Assembly: GCF_036898825.1 (NCBI RefSeq)
Contig: NZ_JARUND010000002.1
Coordinates: 992,001-1,056,000 of the forward strand
From: Streptomyces sp. B21-083
GTDB taxonomy: Bacteria; Actinomycetota; Actinomycetes; Streptomycetales; Streptomycetaceae
Length of the DNA stretch: 64,000 nt
Direction of reading: 5' to 3'
Part shown: positions 34,983 through 44,682 of the stretch, in pieces
Layout of the letters: each line of letters starts with the position of its first letter
Numbering within the stretch: the stretch's first letter is position 1
The notes under the pieces: generated by a model
The model's input: only the letters and a program-made list of their open reading frames with translations
Database searches by the model: none
Told to the model about the DNA's origin: nothing
Program-made: the position numbers and the translations under genes

Positions 34983-35210
34983 TCAGGCCGGTCGTGGCGG
35001 CAGCTCGAACCCGGCCACCAGGACGGCGTTGGTCTCCGCCGCGGCCTGCCGCAACGGTTTCGCCTTCGCGTACTCAGCCGACTCGTACCAGGCGCGGGCC
35101 GCCTCGACCGACTCGAACTCGAGGACGACCGTCCGGTCGCCGTGCCACTCGCCCTCCAGAACCTCGGGCCCCTCGTGCACGGCCAGGACCGAGGCGTGCG
35201 GAGCCTCCCC
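34983..35210 (-). pseudogene. DUF1330 (EthD-like) protein, 5' end lost to an insertion
   Basis: The last 75 codons match the DUF1330 fold: EVLEGEWHGDRTVVLEFES and AARAWYESAEYAKAKPLR. The first 35 or so residues that should precede APHASVLAVHEG are missing, because the IS3 end starts at 35211. An open frame continues into the insertion sequence, so a chimeric protein could in theory be made. Confidence 0.8.
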
Positions 35211-35460
35211 TGAGTGGTGGACACGCTGATACTGGATCTGCTTGATCCGGAGGAAGCGAGAAGACCGCCGATGGCGATGAAGGACTACCCGGACGAGTTC
35301 AAGGCCGATGCCGTGGCCCTGTACGAGTCCACACCCGGGGCGACCTACATCGGCATTGCCGCTGACCTGGGTGTCAACCGGGCGACCCTGCGCGAGTGGG
35401 TGCTGCGGGACCGCGAACGCCGCGGCGTCACCGCCGCGGTTGCGAAGCCGGGCGCCCAGC
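35211..35460 (+). mobile_element. IS3-family left-end fragment
   Basis: TGAGTGGTGGACACG at 35211 looks like the IS3 terminal sequence, followed at 35271 by a transposase OrfA start (MAMKDYPDEFKADAVALYES). The helix-turn-helix is present (YIGIAADLGVNRATLREWV), but the frame stops matching near 35460 where the IS110 element starts. OrfB and the right end are absent. Confidence 0.8.
35271..35460 (+). pseudogene. Truncated IS3-family OrfA
   Basis: About 63 codons of the OrfA helix-turn-helix protein remain, with GGAGGAAGCGAG before the ATG. The rest is replaced by the IS110 element. It cannot produce a working transposase alone. Confidence 0.78.
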
Positions 35461-35534
35461 CTCGGGGGGGGTGCCTCTATGTCTTTCGTCAAGGCGCCCG
35501 TGTCGGGTTTGGGGTGGTTCAGGGTTGCCGGGGG

Positions 35535-36752
35535 TTATGCGGCGAGCTCGATGTCCGTCGGTGTCCGGGATTCGTAGAAGGTGCCGTCGCGGAGCATGGC
35601 GAACAGGACGCTGATGCGTTGGCGGGCGAGGCGGAGGAGGGCTTGGGTGTGGGTCTTGCCGCGGGCGCGTTGCTTGTCGTAGTAGGCGCGGGAGGCGGGG
35701 TCGGCGTTCATGCAGGCGAAGGCGGAGAGGAACATGGCGCGTTTGAGTTGCCGGTTGCCGCCTCGGGGTGCGTGTTCGCCGTGGGTCGAGGTCCCGGACT
35801 GTCTGGTGGTGGGGGCGAGTCCGGCGTAGGAGGCCAGGTGGGCGGCGGTGGGGAAGCTGGTGCCGTCGCCGACGGTGGTCAGCAGGACAGCGGCGGTCCT
35901 GACGCCGACGCCGGGCATCGAGGTCAGGACCTGGGAAAGAGGGTGGGCCTCCAGCAGGGCGTTGATCTGGGCTTCCATCGCCCTGCGCTGGGTGTGCACG
36001 GCGGTCAGGGAAGCGGCCAGGGAGGGGACGACGATGTCCAGGGTGGCGGTGCCCGGGACGACGACGGTCTGCTCGTCGAGCGCGTCGAAGACCTCGTCGA
36101 TCAGCCGCTGGGCCATGCGCGGGGCCTTCGGGTGGATCAGTTCCACGAGTCTGCGGCGGCCGGCCTTGCGCAGGGCGGCCGGGGAGCCGTAGCGCTCCAG
36201 GAGCCAGGTGACGGCCTGGTGGTCCAGACGCGGTCCCAGGACGCGTTCCAGGGAGGGGTGGAACTGGGTGAGCAGGCCGCGTATGCGGTTGCTGGTGCGG
36301 GTGGCTTCGGCGGCGAGGTCCTGGTCGAAGCCGGTCAGCACGGTCAGCTCGGCGGTGATCTCGTCGGTCAGTTCCAGGGAGCGCAGGGTGTGCGGCATCG
36401 TCCGCGCGGCGTCGGCGATGACGGCCGCGTCCTTGGCGTCGGTCTTGGCCTCGCCGGGGTAGAGGTCGGCGATCCGGCGCATGGCCAGGCCGGGCAGGTA
36501 GGCCACTTGGCAGCCGGCGTCGCGGGCGACGGTCAGCGGCAGGGCGCCGATGGAGGCGGGCTGGTCCACGATGACCAGGACGGTGCCGAACTTGGCGGTC
36601 AGCTTGTCGAAGACGGCCCGCAGTTTCGGTTCGCTGTTGGGCAGCGGCTTGTCGAAGACCTTCTTCCCGGGCGGGGTGAGGCCGTGGCCGTGGTGGGTCG
36701 TCTTGCCGACGTCCAGGCCGAGGAACACGCCCACGTCTTCGATCTCGAACAT
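35535..36752 (-). CDS. IS110-family transposase (DEDD/RuvC-like)
   Basis: The 405-residue protein starts GVFLGLDVGKTTHHGHGL, the first Asp of the DEDD catalytic set, then VDQPASIGAL and KTDAKDAAVIAD. The C-terminal transposase_20 domain with its conserved serine region reads SMPGVGVRTAAVLL and YAGLAPTTRQSGTS. Full length and without frameshifts, it is probably active. Confidence 0.93.
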   Translation of the reverse strand: MFEIEDVGVFLGLDVGKTTHHGHGLTPPGKKVFDKPLPNSEPKLRAVFDKLTAKFGTVLVIVDQPASIGALPLTVARDAGCQVAYLPGLAMRRIADLYPGEAKTDAKDAAVIADAARTMPHTLRSLELTDEITAELTVLTGFDQDLAAEATRTSNRIRGLLTQFHPSLERVLGPRLDHQAVTWLLERYGSPAALRKAGRRRLVELIHPKAPRMAQRLIDEVFDALDEQTVVVPGTATLDIVVPSLAASLTAVHTQRRAMEAQINALLEAHPLSQVLTSMPGVGVRTAAVLLTTVGDGTSFPTAAHLASYAGLAPTTRQSGTSTHGEHAPRGGNRQLKRAMFLSAFACMNADPASRAYYDKQRARGKTHTQALLRLARQRISVLFAMLRDGTFYESRTPTDIELAA

Positions 36753-36960
36753 CGTGCCCTTTCAGGGGTGTTGACGGTGCCGGCCTCGGCTCGGGTGTCG
36801 TGCTCGCGCATCCACGTTATGCAGACCTGCCGCCCAAGGGCTGTCCGGCATTGCGCCGGACCGGACGGTGGCCGGACCTCTGATCAGCGTCTCCGACGAA
36901 CACCCCCGGGCCCGGTGACACCGCCCCCCAGGTCATTTTTTCGACAGGGGGACACAGTCA
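36753..36960 (-). other. Non-coding end of the IS110 element, candidate bridge RNA region
   Basis: In IS110-group elements the long non-coding end upstream of the transposase is transcribed into a bridge RNA that pairs with donor and target. This 200-bp stretch has no gene. It contains a perfect 7-bp hairpin (GTCCGGC at 36843, GCCGGAC at 36855), a further GCCGGAC nearby, and a GGGCCCGG-rich stem near 36910. The RNA itself is inferred from family knowledge. Confidence 0.35.
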
Positions 36961-37275
36961 TGTCGGGCCCGGAGGCCAGCGGCCCCATTGCGGAACCGCG
37001 GAAAACATCACTGTGAGAGTTCTTCTGCGGCCCGGGAGGGGTTGCTGTCAGGCTCGGCGCCGATGATCCGGCATGACTCGAAACATAACTGGCGCCCCGT
37101 CAGGGACTGCCATTCCCCCGAGATGTCTGCCGGACATCGGCGTCGAGACTGGCCCACCCCTTGGCTTGATCAGCAGCTTGTCCGCCTTCCGGCGTGACTC
37201 ATCACAGTTCCGCCACGCGGTGACTCCATCCAGGCCGACACCGTCACGATCGTCCACCCGGAGGAGAACAACCAC

Positions 37276-37605
37276 ATGACCTTGCTCGCAGAACACGTCG
37301 AGGGCGTCATCGGCGTCGATACCCACCGAGACACCCTCGCGGCGGCGGCCGTCAGCCCCATCGGCGCCGTCCTGGCCAGCACCGACTCCCCGGCCAACGC
37401 CCGAGGTTACCGGCGCTTGCTGGACTTCGCCCGTGAGCATGCCCCAGGACGCCGCTGCTGGGCTCTGGAAGGCATCGGTAGCTACGGCGCCGGACTCGCG
37501 TCTTTCCTCAGCCAGGCTGGCGAGCACGTCGTCGAGGTCTGCCGCCCGAAACGAGCGGCCAACCGCGGAGGCCGCAAGACCGACATGCTCGGGGGCCGCC
37601 TTCCC
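37276..37605 (+). pseudogene. Truncated second IS110-family transposase
   Basis: The first 110 residues match an IS110 N-terminus (GVIGVDTHRDTLAAA, WALEGIGSYGAGL, VCRPKRAANRGGRKTD), with a good GGAGGAGAAC site upstream. Similarity stops where KTDA-x-DA should continue, and the frame ends about 30 codons later. It differs from the intact transposase at 35535. The non-coding stretch 37014-37275 before it is likely its own left end. Confidence 0.82.
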
Positions 37606-37719
37606 AGCCAGGGCCCCGAGCCACTGGTCACCCATCGGTCATTCGTCGAAGTTCAGAACAGCAGCAGGGGGAGCTGCCCGTGGTGACGTACCAGGGCACC
37701 CCATGGGCCGACCGGCCGG

Positions 37720-39670
37720 TTACGTGAAGGCGATCAGCATGGCCTGGCGCTCGGCGGGCAGGACCGCCAGAAGTGTGCGCCCGCCGTCGTCCCAGTCGAG
37801 GGTGGGCTCCGGGCCCGCCGCGAACAGCACTCTGGGTCTGTGACCTTCGGGGATCCACGGTATCGGGACCGACATCACGGCCGGTGCACTGTCGCGGCGC
37901 CACAGGGCGAGCAGCGTCGTGCCGTCAGTGGCCGTGACAGCAAGCGCGAGCCACCGCGCGAGCCAGCCATCACGCCAGCCGGGCAGGCCCAGCGGCCAGC
38001 GGGAGCGAGCGGTCGGCAGCAAGTGACGATAGGTCTTGTAGGTGTCCAACGCCCGCTGTACGACGGCCAGCTGACTTGATGTCAGAAGATCCGGGCGGCC
38101 GCTCAGGTGAACCCGGCCGAGGAGCGCCGACACCATCGTCATGCCGAGCTCGGCCTCGCCGTGCTCCGGCAGCGGGTGCACACAGATGGCCGCCTGCTCC
38201 GGGGTGACAGCGTTGGGCGCGGCGGCGGCGATGGCGGGCAGCAGCCGGAAGTCCTGCTGGTCGGTGACGGAGTGGATCGGCAGGCGGGAGAGGATCGCAT
38301 GGTCGGTACGGCTGCCGCCGGCCGCGCAGCTCTCCAGGACCAGGGTGGGGTGCCGGGCGAGGACGGCGTCGAGCCAGTCGAGGTAGGCGCGGTTGTGGCC
38401 GAGCAGGCCGTCGCCTGGACTGTCGGTGCCGTCCGGGCCATCGGTGCCCGGGCCGATGTCGATGTTGTAGTCGAGTTTGAGGTAGCCCACGCCGTAGTCG
38501 CCCACCAGCCGGTCGACGACCGTGTCGAGGTGAGTGCGGGCGGCCGGGTGCCGCAGGTCCAGCTGGTGACGGCCCCACTCCGCCAGGCGCACGCCGTCGC
38601 GGCGGAAGAACGCCGCGTCAGGGAGTGCCGCGGCAACCGGGCTGCGGACCCCTACAACCTCTGGTTCCAGCCACAGTCCTGGGACCATGCCGGCCCCGCG
38701 GATGCGTTCCAGCACCTCGGTCAGGTCGCCGGGAAAGCGCGGCTTTGCCTCCTTCCACTCCCCCAGCGTGTCCCACCAGCCCGGTGCTCCGCCGGGGCCC
38801 CTTGCCCCGGGTGGCTCGGCGTCATACCAGCCGGCGCCGATGCAGAAGTACTCCGCGCCGACGGCCGCCGCCGCTTCGACCAGTGGCAGCAGTGCCGCGG
38901 TGCTGGGCTCGCCCGTCAGGCTGTTGATGAAGGCATTGAAGACAATGGGGGAGTCGGTCGTGATCGGGATGAGCGCGACGGGTCGCCCGGCGGTGATCGG
39001 TCAGCGCTGCCAGCGCGGCCTCGAAGCCGCGTTCGGGGACGACGGCGATGGCGGCCGGAACCGTGCAAAACGCCTGACCGGGGCCGAGTCGGCGCCGCCA
39101 CTGGTGTTCGCGGTCGGTCGGACCGGACAGCGCCAGGTACACGTCGCCGAACCGGTCGGCGAGCTCGGCATGCCAGGAGCCGTTGTGTTCGATCTGCCAC
39201 AGCAACGCACGGCCGGTCACCGGCTCCTCCAGGCAACCCATCGGCAGGTACTCGGAGGAGGACCAGGAGCCGGTACTGGTCACGGCGATCCTGTACTTCG
39301 ACCCGTTCTGCCCGTACGCCACCCTGCCGACGTCGTACAGACCGCGCTCGGCGAGGGTGGTCCGCGTCCAGCGGAACTCTCCGCTCCACGGGTTGGCCGC
39401 CAGCCACAGGGACAGGCCGTCCTCCCAGGATGCTCCGTCGGGCAAGTGAGAGGCCAGATTGGACAGGGCGGAGGAGGAGACGTACTCCAGCGTGAACGGG
39501 TGGTCGCCGCGGTTCTCGACATGCGCTTCGGCGCGCAGTACGGGGATGTCGTCCCGCAGGGAGTAGACCGCCGTGACATGGAGTCCGGTGGCCTCATCGG
39601 CCATAGCTACGCGCAGAGTCCGTACGTCCGCGCCGTCGTGCTGGACACACTCCTCCTGGTGGCCCGTGCA
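37720..39670 (-). pseudogene. GH36 alpha-galactosidase, 5'-truncated and frameshifted
   Basis: Two frames together give most of a GH36 enzyme. The first (39670 to about 38985) covers the N-terminal beta domain (LRDDIPVLRAEAHVENRG, SSSEYLPMG). The second (about 38985 to 37720) covers the (beta/alpha)8 barrel, with the nucleophile in YLKLDYNID, the acid/base in ESCAAGGSRTD, and a natural C-terminus. A one-base shift near 38985 separates them in ATRRPVALIP. About 100 N-terminal residues are missing and replaced by a TPR fragment. Confidence 0.85.
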
Positions 39671-39950
39671 GCGCAACAGGGAGATTGGCTCGTCCAGGTC
39701 CTCCCGCCCGCCGCTCAGTCGCCAGCGGCGCCACAGCGCGCCCCCGGTGTTGGCAGCGATCCGGCCGCGTTCCGGCGCCGGCGCGGGGCAGCAGGTCCAG
39801 GGCCTCGGCATGGGCGGCGAGACCCGTGTCGAGGTCGTCCGGGTTGGCGTCGCGTTCGTAGCGGTCCATGAGGGCGTTGCCGAGGTTGTCGAGGAACACC
39901 GACCGGTCGGGGGTCGTGCGGCCGGCCAGGGTGACCGCCGTGTTCACTGC
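39671..39950 (-). pseudogene. TPR-repeat protein fragment joined to GH36
   Basis: The frame that runs into GH36 reads DNLGNALMDRYERDANPDDL and then, after a frame change, ALWRRWRLSGGREDLDEPIS. Both match tetratricopeptide units of actinobacterial TPR/CHAT-type proteins. Both ends of the parent gene are missing. The join with GH36 at about 39670 is an illegitimate recombination scar. Confidence 0.6.
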
Positions 39951-40412
39951 CGAGGATGAAGAGGAAACGGCGGAACAAAGGGGTCTCCTTGGGGGTGCGT
40001 GGGCGACTGCCAGCGTGAGCAGTCGTGCCAGGCGGTGTATTGGTCTGCCGTGTCCCAGCGGTGCCGGTCGGACCGACGTCACGTGACATAGTTCCCGCTG
40101 CGGCGGACGGTGCGGATCATCAGCTCTGGAGGAGTGCGGCGGCCAGTTTGAGTACGATCGGTAGCCGCTCCACCAGGCCTTCGCTGCGGCACGGCATCCA
40201 CTGTGCTTCACGCTGCGCGATACAACGAGTAGACAGTTTTGGGACGACTTTGATACGTACCACTGCTGTTGGTACGTCTGGCAGTAGCAAACAGGACTGA
40301 CACCCTCCACCGCCGAGAACTCAGCCGAACGCCAGCTACAGCGGTGAATTTCCTGCCTCACGCGAACCCTTGACGCTGAACCGTTTCATTGCTTCTCTCG
40401 AAAGGCTGCTTC
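39951..40412. other. Non-coding stretch before the CE2 esterase
   Basis: No supportable gene is seen in this 460 bp. It is locally less GC-rich around 40200-40330. A weak TTGACG box at 40370 may be the -35 of the esterase promoter, with a poor -10 near 40393 next to the CebR-type operator. Confidence 0.5.
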
Positions 40413-40426
40413 TGGGAGCGCTCCCA
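40413..40426. promoter_or_regulatory. Perfect CebR-type operator (TGGGAGCGCTCCCA)
   Basis: The 14-bp palindrome is identical to the known binding site of CebR, the LacI-family cellobiose-responsive repressor of streptomycetes. It lies 21 bp upstream of the esterase start. The esterase is therefore probably induced by cello-oligosaccharides. Confidence 0.88.
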
Positions 40427-40447
40427 CCCCAGCCGAAAGGGACCCCT

Positions 40448-42454
40448 GTGCAGACCCCCCACGCCACCCCCCATGTCACCTCCTTACGCCACCTCGCCCG
40501 TACCCTCGCTGCGCTCGTCACGGCCGTTCTCGTCGCCTGCCTGCTGTGCTGGACGGGGAGCTCCCCCGCCCAGGCCGCGCCGGGTGACGGCTCGGTCTCC
40601 GACCCCAACATCGTCTACGTCGGGCGCTGGGGCACCAGCGCCGGCACGGCGGCGGTGCCCTCCTGGACCGGTGCCTACCTGCAGACGGCCTTCACCGGCA
40701 CCACGGTGAAGGTCAAGGCGAGAGACGCGGTCAACCTGTACGCCAGCATCGACGGCGGCCCCGACGTCTTCCACCCCGGCGTGCGCGGCACGGTGAACCT
40801 CACGCCCCGGCCGTTGTCCGCCGGCACCCACACCCTGCGCATTTCGTACCGCTCCGGCGACACTGTCTTCCAGGGCCTGGTGCTGGACCCCGGTGCGCGC
40901 ACGGTCGCGCCGAACGCCCCGTCGCGGCTCGTCGAGTTCGTCGGCGACTCCATCACCGCCGGTGCGCTCACGGACCGGCTCGCACTGGACTCGTACGCCT
41001 GGAAGACCGGCGAGCAACTCGGGGCGCGCCACACCCAGATCGCCCGATCCGGCTACTGCCTCGTCGCCCAGTCCGGATGCACGGGCCTGAGCACGCAGTT
41101 CTTCAGGACGGCGAGCACGGGCGGCCAGAACTGGGACTTCTCCCGCTACCGGGCGGACGCCGTCGTCATCAACCTGGGTACCAACGACATCGGCCACGGA
41201 GTGACCGGTGCCTCCTTCCAGTCGGCGTACACCAAGTTCCTCTCCGACCTGCGCGCCACCTACCCGAACTCGCAACTCTTCGCGGTGCAGACGCTCAAGA
41301 AGCGCTACGTCAACGAGACCAGGGCGGCCGTCACCGCCCGCACCAACGCCGGTGACAGCAGGGTGCACTACGTCGACACCACGGGCTGGCTGAACGACGG
41401 CACCGACTACGAGGATGGCAACGGGCATCCCAACGAGGCCGGCCACACCAAGTTCGCGAACCGCCTCGCCCCCGTCATCGCCGCCCGACTCGGCAGCCCC
41501 ACATCCACCCTGGCGGCCGCTCCCGGCCAACCCGGCGACCCCAACATCAAGTTCGTGGGCCGCTGGGACACCAGGACTTCCACCGCCTACACCCCGTACT
41601 GGGCGGGCGCCTACTACAGGGTCGGCTTCACCGGCCGGACCGTCCAGCTCAAGCAGCGCGGGACGATCGACTTCTGGGCGAGGATCGACAACGGCCCTGT
41701 GAAGTTCTACGACGACGTCAAGGGGACCGTGAACCTGACCCCCTCCCCGCTGTCCGTCGGCAACCACACCCTCCAGGTCAACTACCAGGTGGTCGCCGGT
41801 TCCTACCGGGGTGACGCCGTCTTTCAGGGACTGGTCCTCGACAGTGGCGCCACCACGTTCGCACCGCCGGCGCCCGGCAAGCTGATCGAGTTCGTCGGCG
41901 ACTCGATCACGGTGGGGACTACGTCGTCGCAGAACGCCCGCACCGCGTACGGGTGGCTGATCGGGGAACGGCTCGGCACCGAACACACCCAGATCGCCCA
42001 AGGCGGCGCCTGTCTGGTCGCCGCGGCGGACGGATGCGTCGGCCTGGAGCGGCAGTTCACCAAGCTCAACCCGAACGCGGCCGCCCCCGACTGGGACTTC
42101 TCCCGCTACCAGGCGAACGCGGTCGTCATCAACCTCGGCACCAACGACGTGGGCCACGCAGTCAGCTCCGCGCAGTTCCAGACGGCGTACACCAGCCTGT
42201 TGCGCAAGGTCCGCGCCGCGTACCCACAGGCGTGGATCTTCGCATTGGAGACCTTCCGCGGCCGGTACGTCCCGCAGACCCAGTCGGCGGTCAAGGCAGC
42301 CGTCGACGGTGGCGACTCCCGGGTCTCCTTCGTCGACACCACCGGCTGGCTGGGTTCGGGCGACCTGACGGACTCGGTCCACCCCAACGACCAGGGGCAC
42401 CGCGTCATCGCGGACCGGCTGGCACCGGTCATCGCGGCGCGGATCGGTATGTGA
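40448..42454 (+). CDS. Secreted tandem-domain CE2/SGNH esterase
   Basis: The 668-residue protein has a signal peptide ending near AQA at about residue 40 and then two copies of the same unit. Each has a beta-sandwich (DPN[I]-x-[YF]VGRW start, near 50 and 360) and an SGNH hydrolase domain with block I EFVGDSIT (near 160 and 480), NLGTND and a C-terminal HPN[ED]-x-GH. Ser, Asp and His are present in both copies. The order matches carbohydrate esterase family 2 (acetylxylan esterase). The GTG at 40448 follows GAAAGGGA. It probably deacetylates plant polysaccharide outside the cell. Confidence 0.9.
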   Translation: MQTPHATPHVTSLRHLARTLAALVTAVLVACLLCWTGSSPAQAAPGDGSVSDPNIVYVGRWGTSAGTAAVPSWTGAYLQTAFTGTTVKVKARDAVNLYASIDGGPDVFHPGVRGTVNLTPRPLSAGTHTLRISYRSGDTVFQGLVLDPGARTVAPNAPSRLVEFVGDSITAGALTDRLALDSYAWKTGEQLGARHTQIARSGYCLVAQSGCTGLSTQFFRTASTGGQNWDFSRYRADAVVINLGTNDIGHGVTGASFQSAYTKFLSDLRATYPNSQLFAVQTLKKRYVNETRAAVTARTNAGDSRVHYVDTTGWLNDGTDYEDGNGHPNEAGHTKFANRLAPVIAARLGSPTSTLAAAPGQPGDPNIKFVGRWDTRTSTAYTPYWAGAYYRVGFTGRTVQLKQRGTIDFWARIDNGPVKFYDDVKGTVNLTPSPLSVGNHTLQVNYQVVAGSYRGDAVFQGLVLDSGATTFAPPAPGKLIEFVGDSITVGTTSSQNARTAYGWLIGERLGTEHTQIAQGGACLVAAADGCVGLERQFTKLNPNAAAPDWDFSRYQANAVVINLGTNDVGHAVSSAQFQTAYTSLLRKVRAAYPQAWIFALETFRGRYVPQTQSAVKAAVDGGDSRVSFVDTTGWLGSGDLTDSVHPNDQGHRVIADRLAPVIAARIGM

Positions 42455-42982
42455 AGGAGGGCCGGGGCCGCCGGACCGCGACGCGCAGGCGGGTGCCTCC
42501 GCTGCCCTGCGCGGGCGCCCTGCGCGGGCGCCCGGTCCCGGCCCCGGCTCGACGGCGAAATCGCCGCACTTCCCTCCCTTCCCCTTGACCGCGTCGAGCA
42601 CAAGGCTCGATTCGTCGTCCAACCACATCGCGGGTAGATGCCGATGCCGATCGTCCTGCTCGACGGGTCACCGCGCTTGCCGGGAATGCGCGGGATCGCC
42701 TCGAACGTGAGGCACCAGCCGGCCTCCTGCCAGGTGTGCTGGCCTTGCGCCCGTACTCGGTGCCGGCCAGGTGGGGGGCAGGCTCGCGAGCCGTTGTGGA
42801 TCTCCTACTCGTGCTGGTGGCGAGCGGTTGTCCGACCTCAAGATCATCCGTCGATGGGCCACCTCGGTGTTCGGTGAGTAGGAGCGGCGCTATCAGCAGC
42901 CCAGTCGCTCACCGCGGCGACAGCCGCAGCCCTTTGAAGATTCGAGCCTTCTGGCGGGAACCCCCGCCCGGCGGGAAAAAGC
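42455..42982. other. Intergenic region with repeats, no gene seen
   Basis: A possible terminator is formed by GCCGGGGCCG (42461) and CGGCCCCGGC (42539). Its loop holds a tandem 13-bp repeat, CCCTGCGCGGGCG, at 42505-42530. The rest, to 42982, has only short frames without family similarity; it may be gene debris. Confidence 0.5.
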
Positions 42983-44671
42983 TCAGGCAACCGTGACCTT
43001 GATCGTATGCCGGCCGGTCGCCCCGTCGGGCAACGGCTCGTGCACCAGTCCTGTCTGCACCTGGCCCGTGTTGTCGGTGGCGCGTACTTGCAGCCGATGC
43101 TCGCCGGGCGTCGCCTGCCACGGCCAGCTCCACTGCCGCCATGTGTCCACCGACGGCACCGCCGCGAGCTGTGCCCGCTGCCATGGCCCGTCATCCACGC
43201 GGACCTCCACCGCGGACACCCCACGATGTTGCGCCCATGCCACCCCGGCCACCATCACCAGACCTTGCTCCAGGCGCCTGCCCGCAGCCGGTGTGTCGAT
43301 CCGCGACTGTGTCTTCACCGGAGCCAGCGCCGCGTAATCCCGCCGTACCCAGTAGGCGCTGAAGTCCGAGAAGCTGCTCAGCTCCAGCTCCGTCAGCCAC
43401 TTCGTCGCCGATACGTATCCGTACAGCCCGGGCACCACCATCCGGACCGGAAATCCATGCTCGACCGGCAGTGGCTCCCCGTTCATCCCGACCGCCAGCA
43501 ACGCGTCCCGCCCGTCACGCAACGCCGCCGTCGGTGTGCCGGCCGTGTAGCCGTCCACGGAACGGCTCACCACCTGATCCGCGCTGTCATCCGGCTCGAC
43601 TTCATCCAGCAGATCCTTGATCGGTACCCCCAACCACCGCGCGTTGCCGACCAACTCGCCGCCGACCTCGTTGGACACGCACGCCAGCGTGATGTAGCGC
43701 TCCACCATCGGCCGTGCCAGCAATTGCTCATAGGTCAGCGTCAGCGGCCGTCTCACCCGGCCATGAATGCTCAGCCGCCAGTCCTTCGGTTCCATCTGCG
43801 GCACCGTCAAAGCGGTGTCGATCCGGTAGAAGTCCGCGGTACTGGTCACGAACGGCTCCACTCCGGGCACGCCGACGGAGACCTTGGCGGGCAAGGGTGC
43901 TGCCGGGCTCGACGGCGACGGGAGAACCACCGCGGCCCGGGCCGCGGCCACACGCTGTGCCCAGAGCCGGCGTCCGCCCGGTACGGCCACCGCGGCCGCA
44001 CCGATCGCCCCGACCGCCAGCGCGAGAAACCTCCGTCGGCCCGGTGGCTGTCCCGCGCCGTCCACCACCGGGGGGTCGGCATCCGACGACGGCGAACGGC
44101 CGCCCTGTACAGGGGCGGGGACTTCCTGCGCTACCCCGTCCGTATCCGGGCCGGTGTCGTCCCCCAGGTCCTCCGCCGATACCGGGGCACGGCGCGGCAG
44201 GGTGCGGCGCAGCAGCACCAGGAGGCCGGCAGCGGCCAGTGCACCGGCCACTGTCGGCAGGGGGTACGCCCACGTGGCGCTGGGCCGGGTGGCTGACGCG
44301 ATTACGCCGATCATCCCGAACACAGCGACGCCGGTCAGCCCGTACCAGAGCCGGCGCATGGCCAGTACACCGATGAACGCGGCGAACACCGCCAACACCA
44401 GCACGATTCCCGCCTGCAGTGCCAGCTTGTCGTACGTGTAGAACACCGCGACGGCGAACTCCTTGACCGGGGTCGGCGCGGCGTCCACGGCGACGCCACC
44501 CACCGCCACGAGGGGCGCTGACGGCCCGCCCGTCGCGGCTGCCACCAACTCACCGAGGCCCAGGGCGAGTGCGGTGGCCGCGACGCCGGCAAGCTCGCCG
44601 TACCACTGCTTGGGCGGTCTTCCCTGTGCCGGCCGATCTGTCTTCTGCGTCTCCATGTCTATACCGGACAT
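42983..44671 (-). CDS. Membrane-anchored sulfite-oxidase-type molybdopterin oxidoreductase
   Basis: The 562-residue protein has about four N-terminal membrane segments (to about residue 165), a polar linker, an internal twin-arginine stretch GRRRFLAL near 215, then the Moco domain with the Mo-binding Cys in ITLACVSNEVGG near 330. A C-terminal dimerisation domain follows (VAGVAWAQHRGVSAVEVRVD). The catalytic domain is probably extracytoplasmic. The start at 44671 gives an 11-bp gap after the small membrane protein; 44656 is an alternative. Substrate unknown; sulfite or sulfoxide are family guesses. Confidence 0.88.
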   Translation of the reverse strand: MSGIDMETQKTDRPAQGRPPKQWYGELAGVAATALALGLGELVAAATGGPSAPLVAVGGVAVDAAPTPVKEFAVAVFYTYDKLALQAGIVLVLAVFAAFIGVLAMRRLWYGLTGVAVFGMIGVIASATRPSATWAYPLPTVAGALAAAGLLVLLRRTLPRRAPVSAEDLGDDTGPDTDGVAQEVPAPVQGGRSPSSDADPPVVDGAGQPPGRRRFLALAVGAIGAAAVAVPGGRRLWAQRVAAARAAVVLPSPSSPAAPLPAKVSVGVPGVEPFVTSTADFYRIDTALTVPQMEPKDWRLSIHGRVRRPLTLTYEQLLARPMVERYITLACVSNEVGGELVGNARWLGVPIKDLLDEVEPDDSADQVVSRSVDGYTAGTPTAALRDGRDALLAVGMNGEPLPVEHGFPVRMVVPGLYGYVSATKWLTELELSSFSDFSAYWVRRDYAALAPVKTQSRIDTPAAGRRLEQGLVMVAGVAWAQHRGVSAVEVRVDDGPWQRAQLAAVPSVDTWRQWSWPWQATPGEHRLQVRATDNTGQVQTGLVHEPLPDGATGRHTIKVTVA

Positions 44672-44682
44672 TTGATCGGCGC

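Larger units (their letters stand above)
35461..36960 (-). mobile_element. IS110-family insertion sequence
   Basis: The element consists of one complete transposase gene, about 75 bp after its stop and about 200 bp of non-coding sequence before its start. Both borders are estimates, because IS110 elements lack inverted repeats. It interrupts the IS3 fragment, so it arrived later. Confidence 0.7.

Noticed and set aside
35214..37016. 600-codon plus-strand frame across the IS110 element
   Set aside because: It begins in the IS3 OrfA fragment and then reads antisense to the intact transposase; only the first 63 codons are real.
42505..42530. Tandem 13-bp repeat as a CRISPR-like array
   Set aside because: Only two adjacent copies without spacers; better seen as part of a GC-rich terminator loop. 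No CRISPR array was found in the window.
40484..42628. 714-codon minus-strand frame opposite the esterase
   Set aside because: The antisense of a duplicated gene gives a long open frame; the plus strand has a signal peptide and two SGNH catalytic sets.
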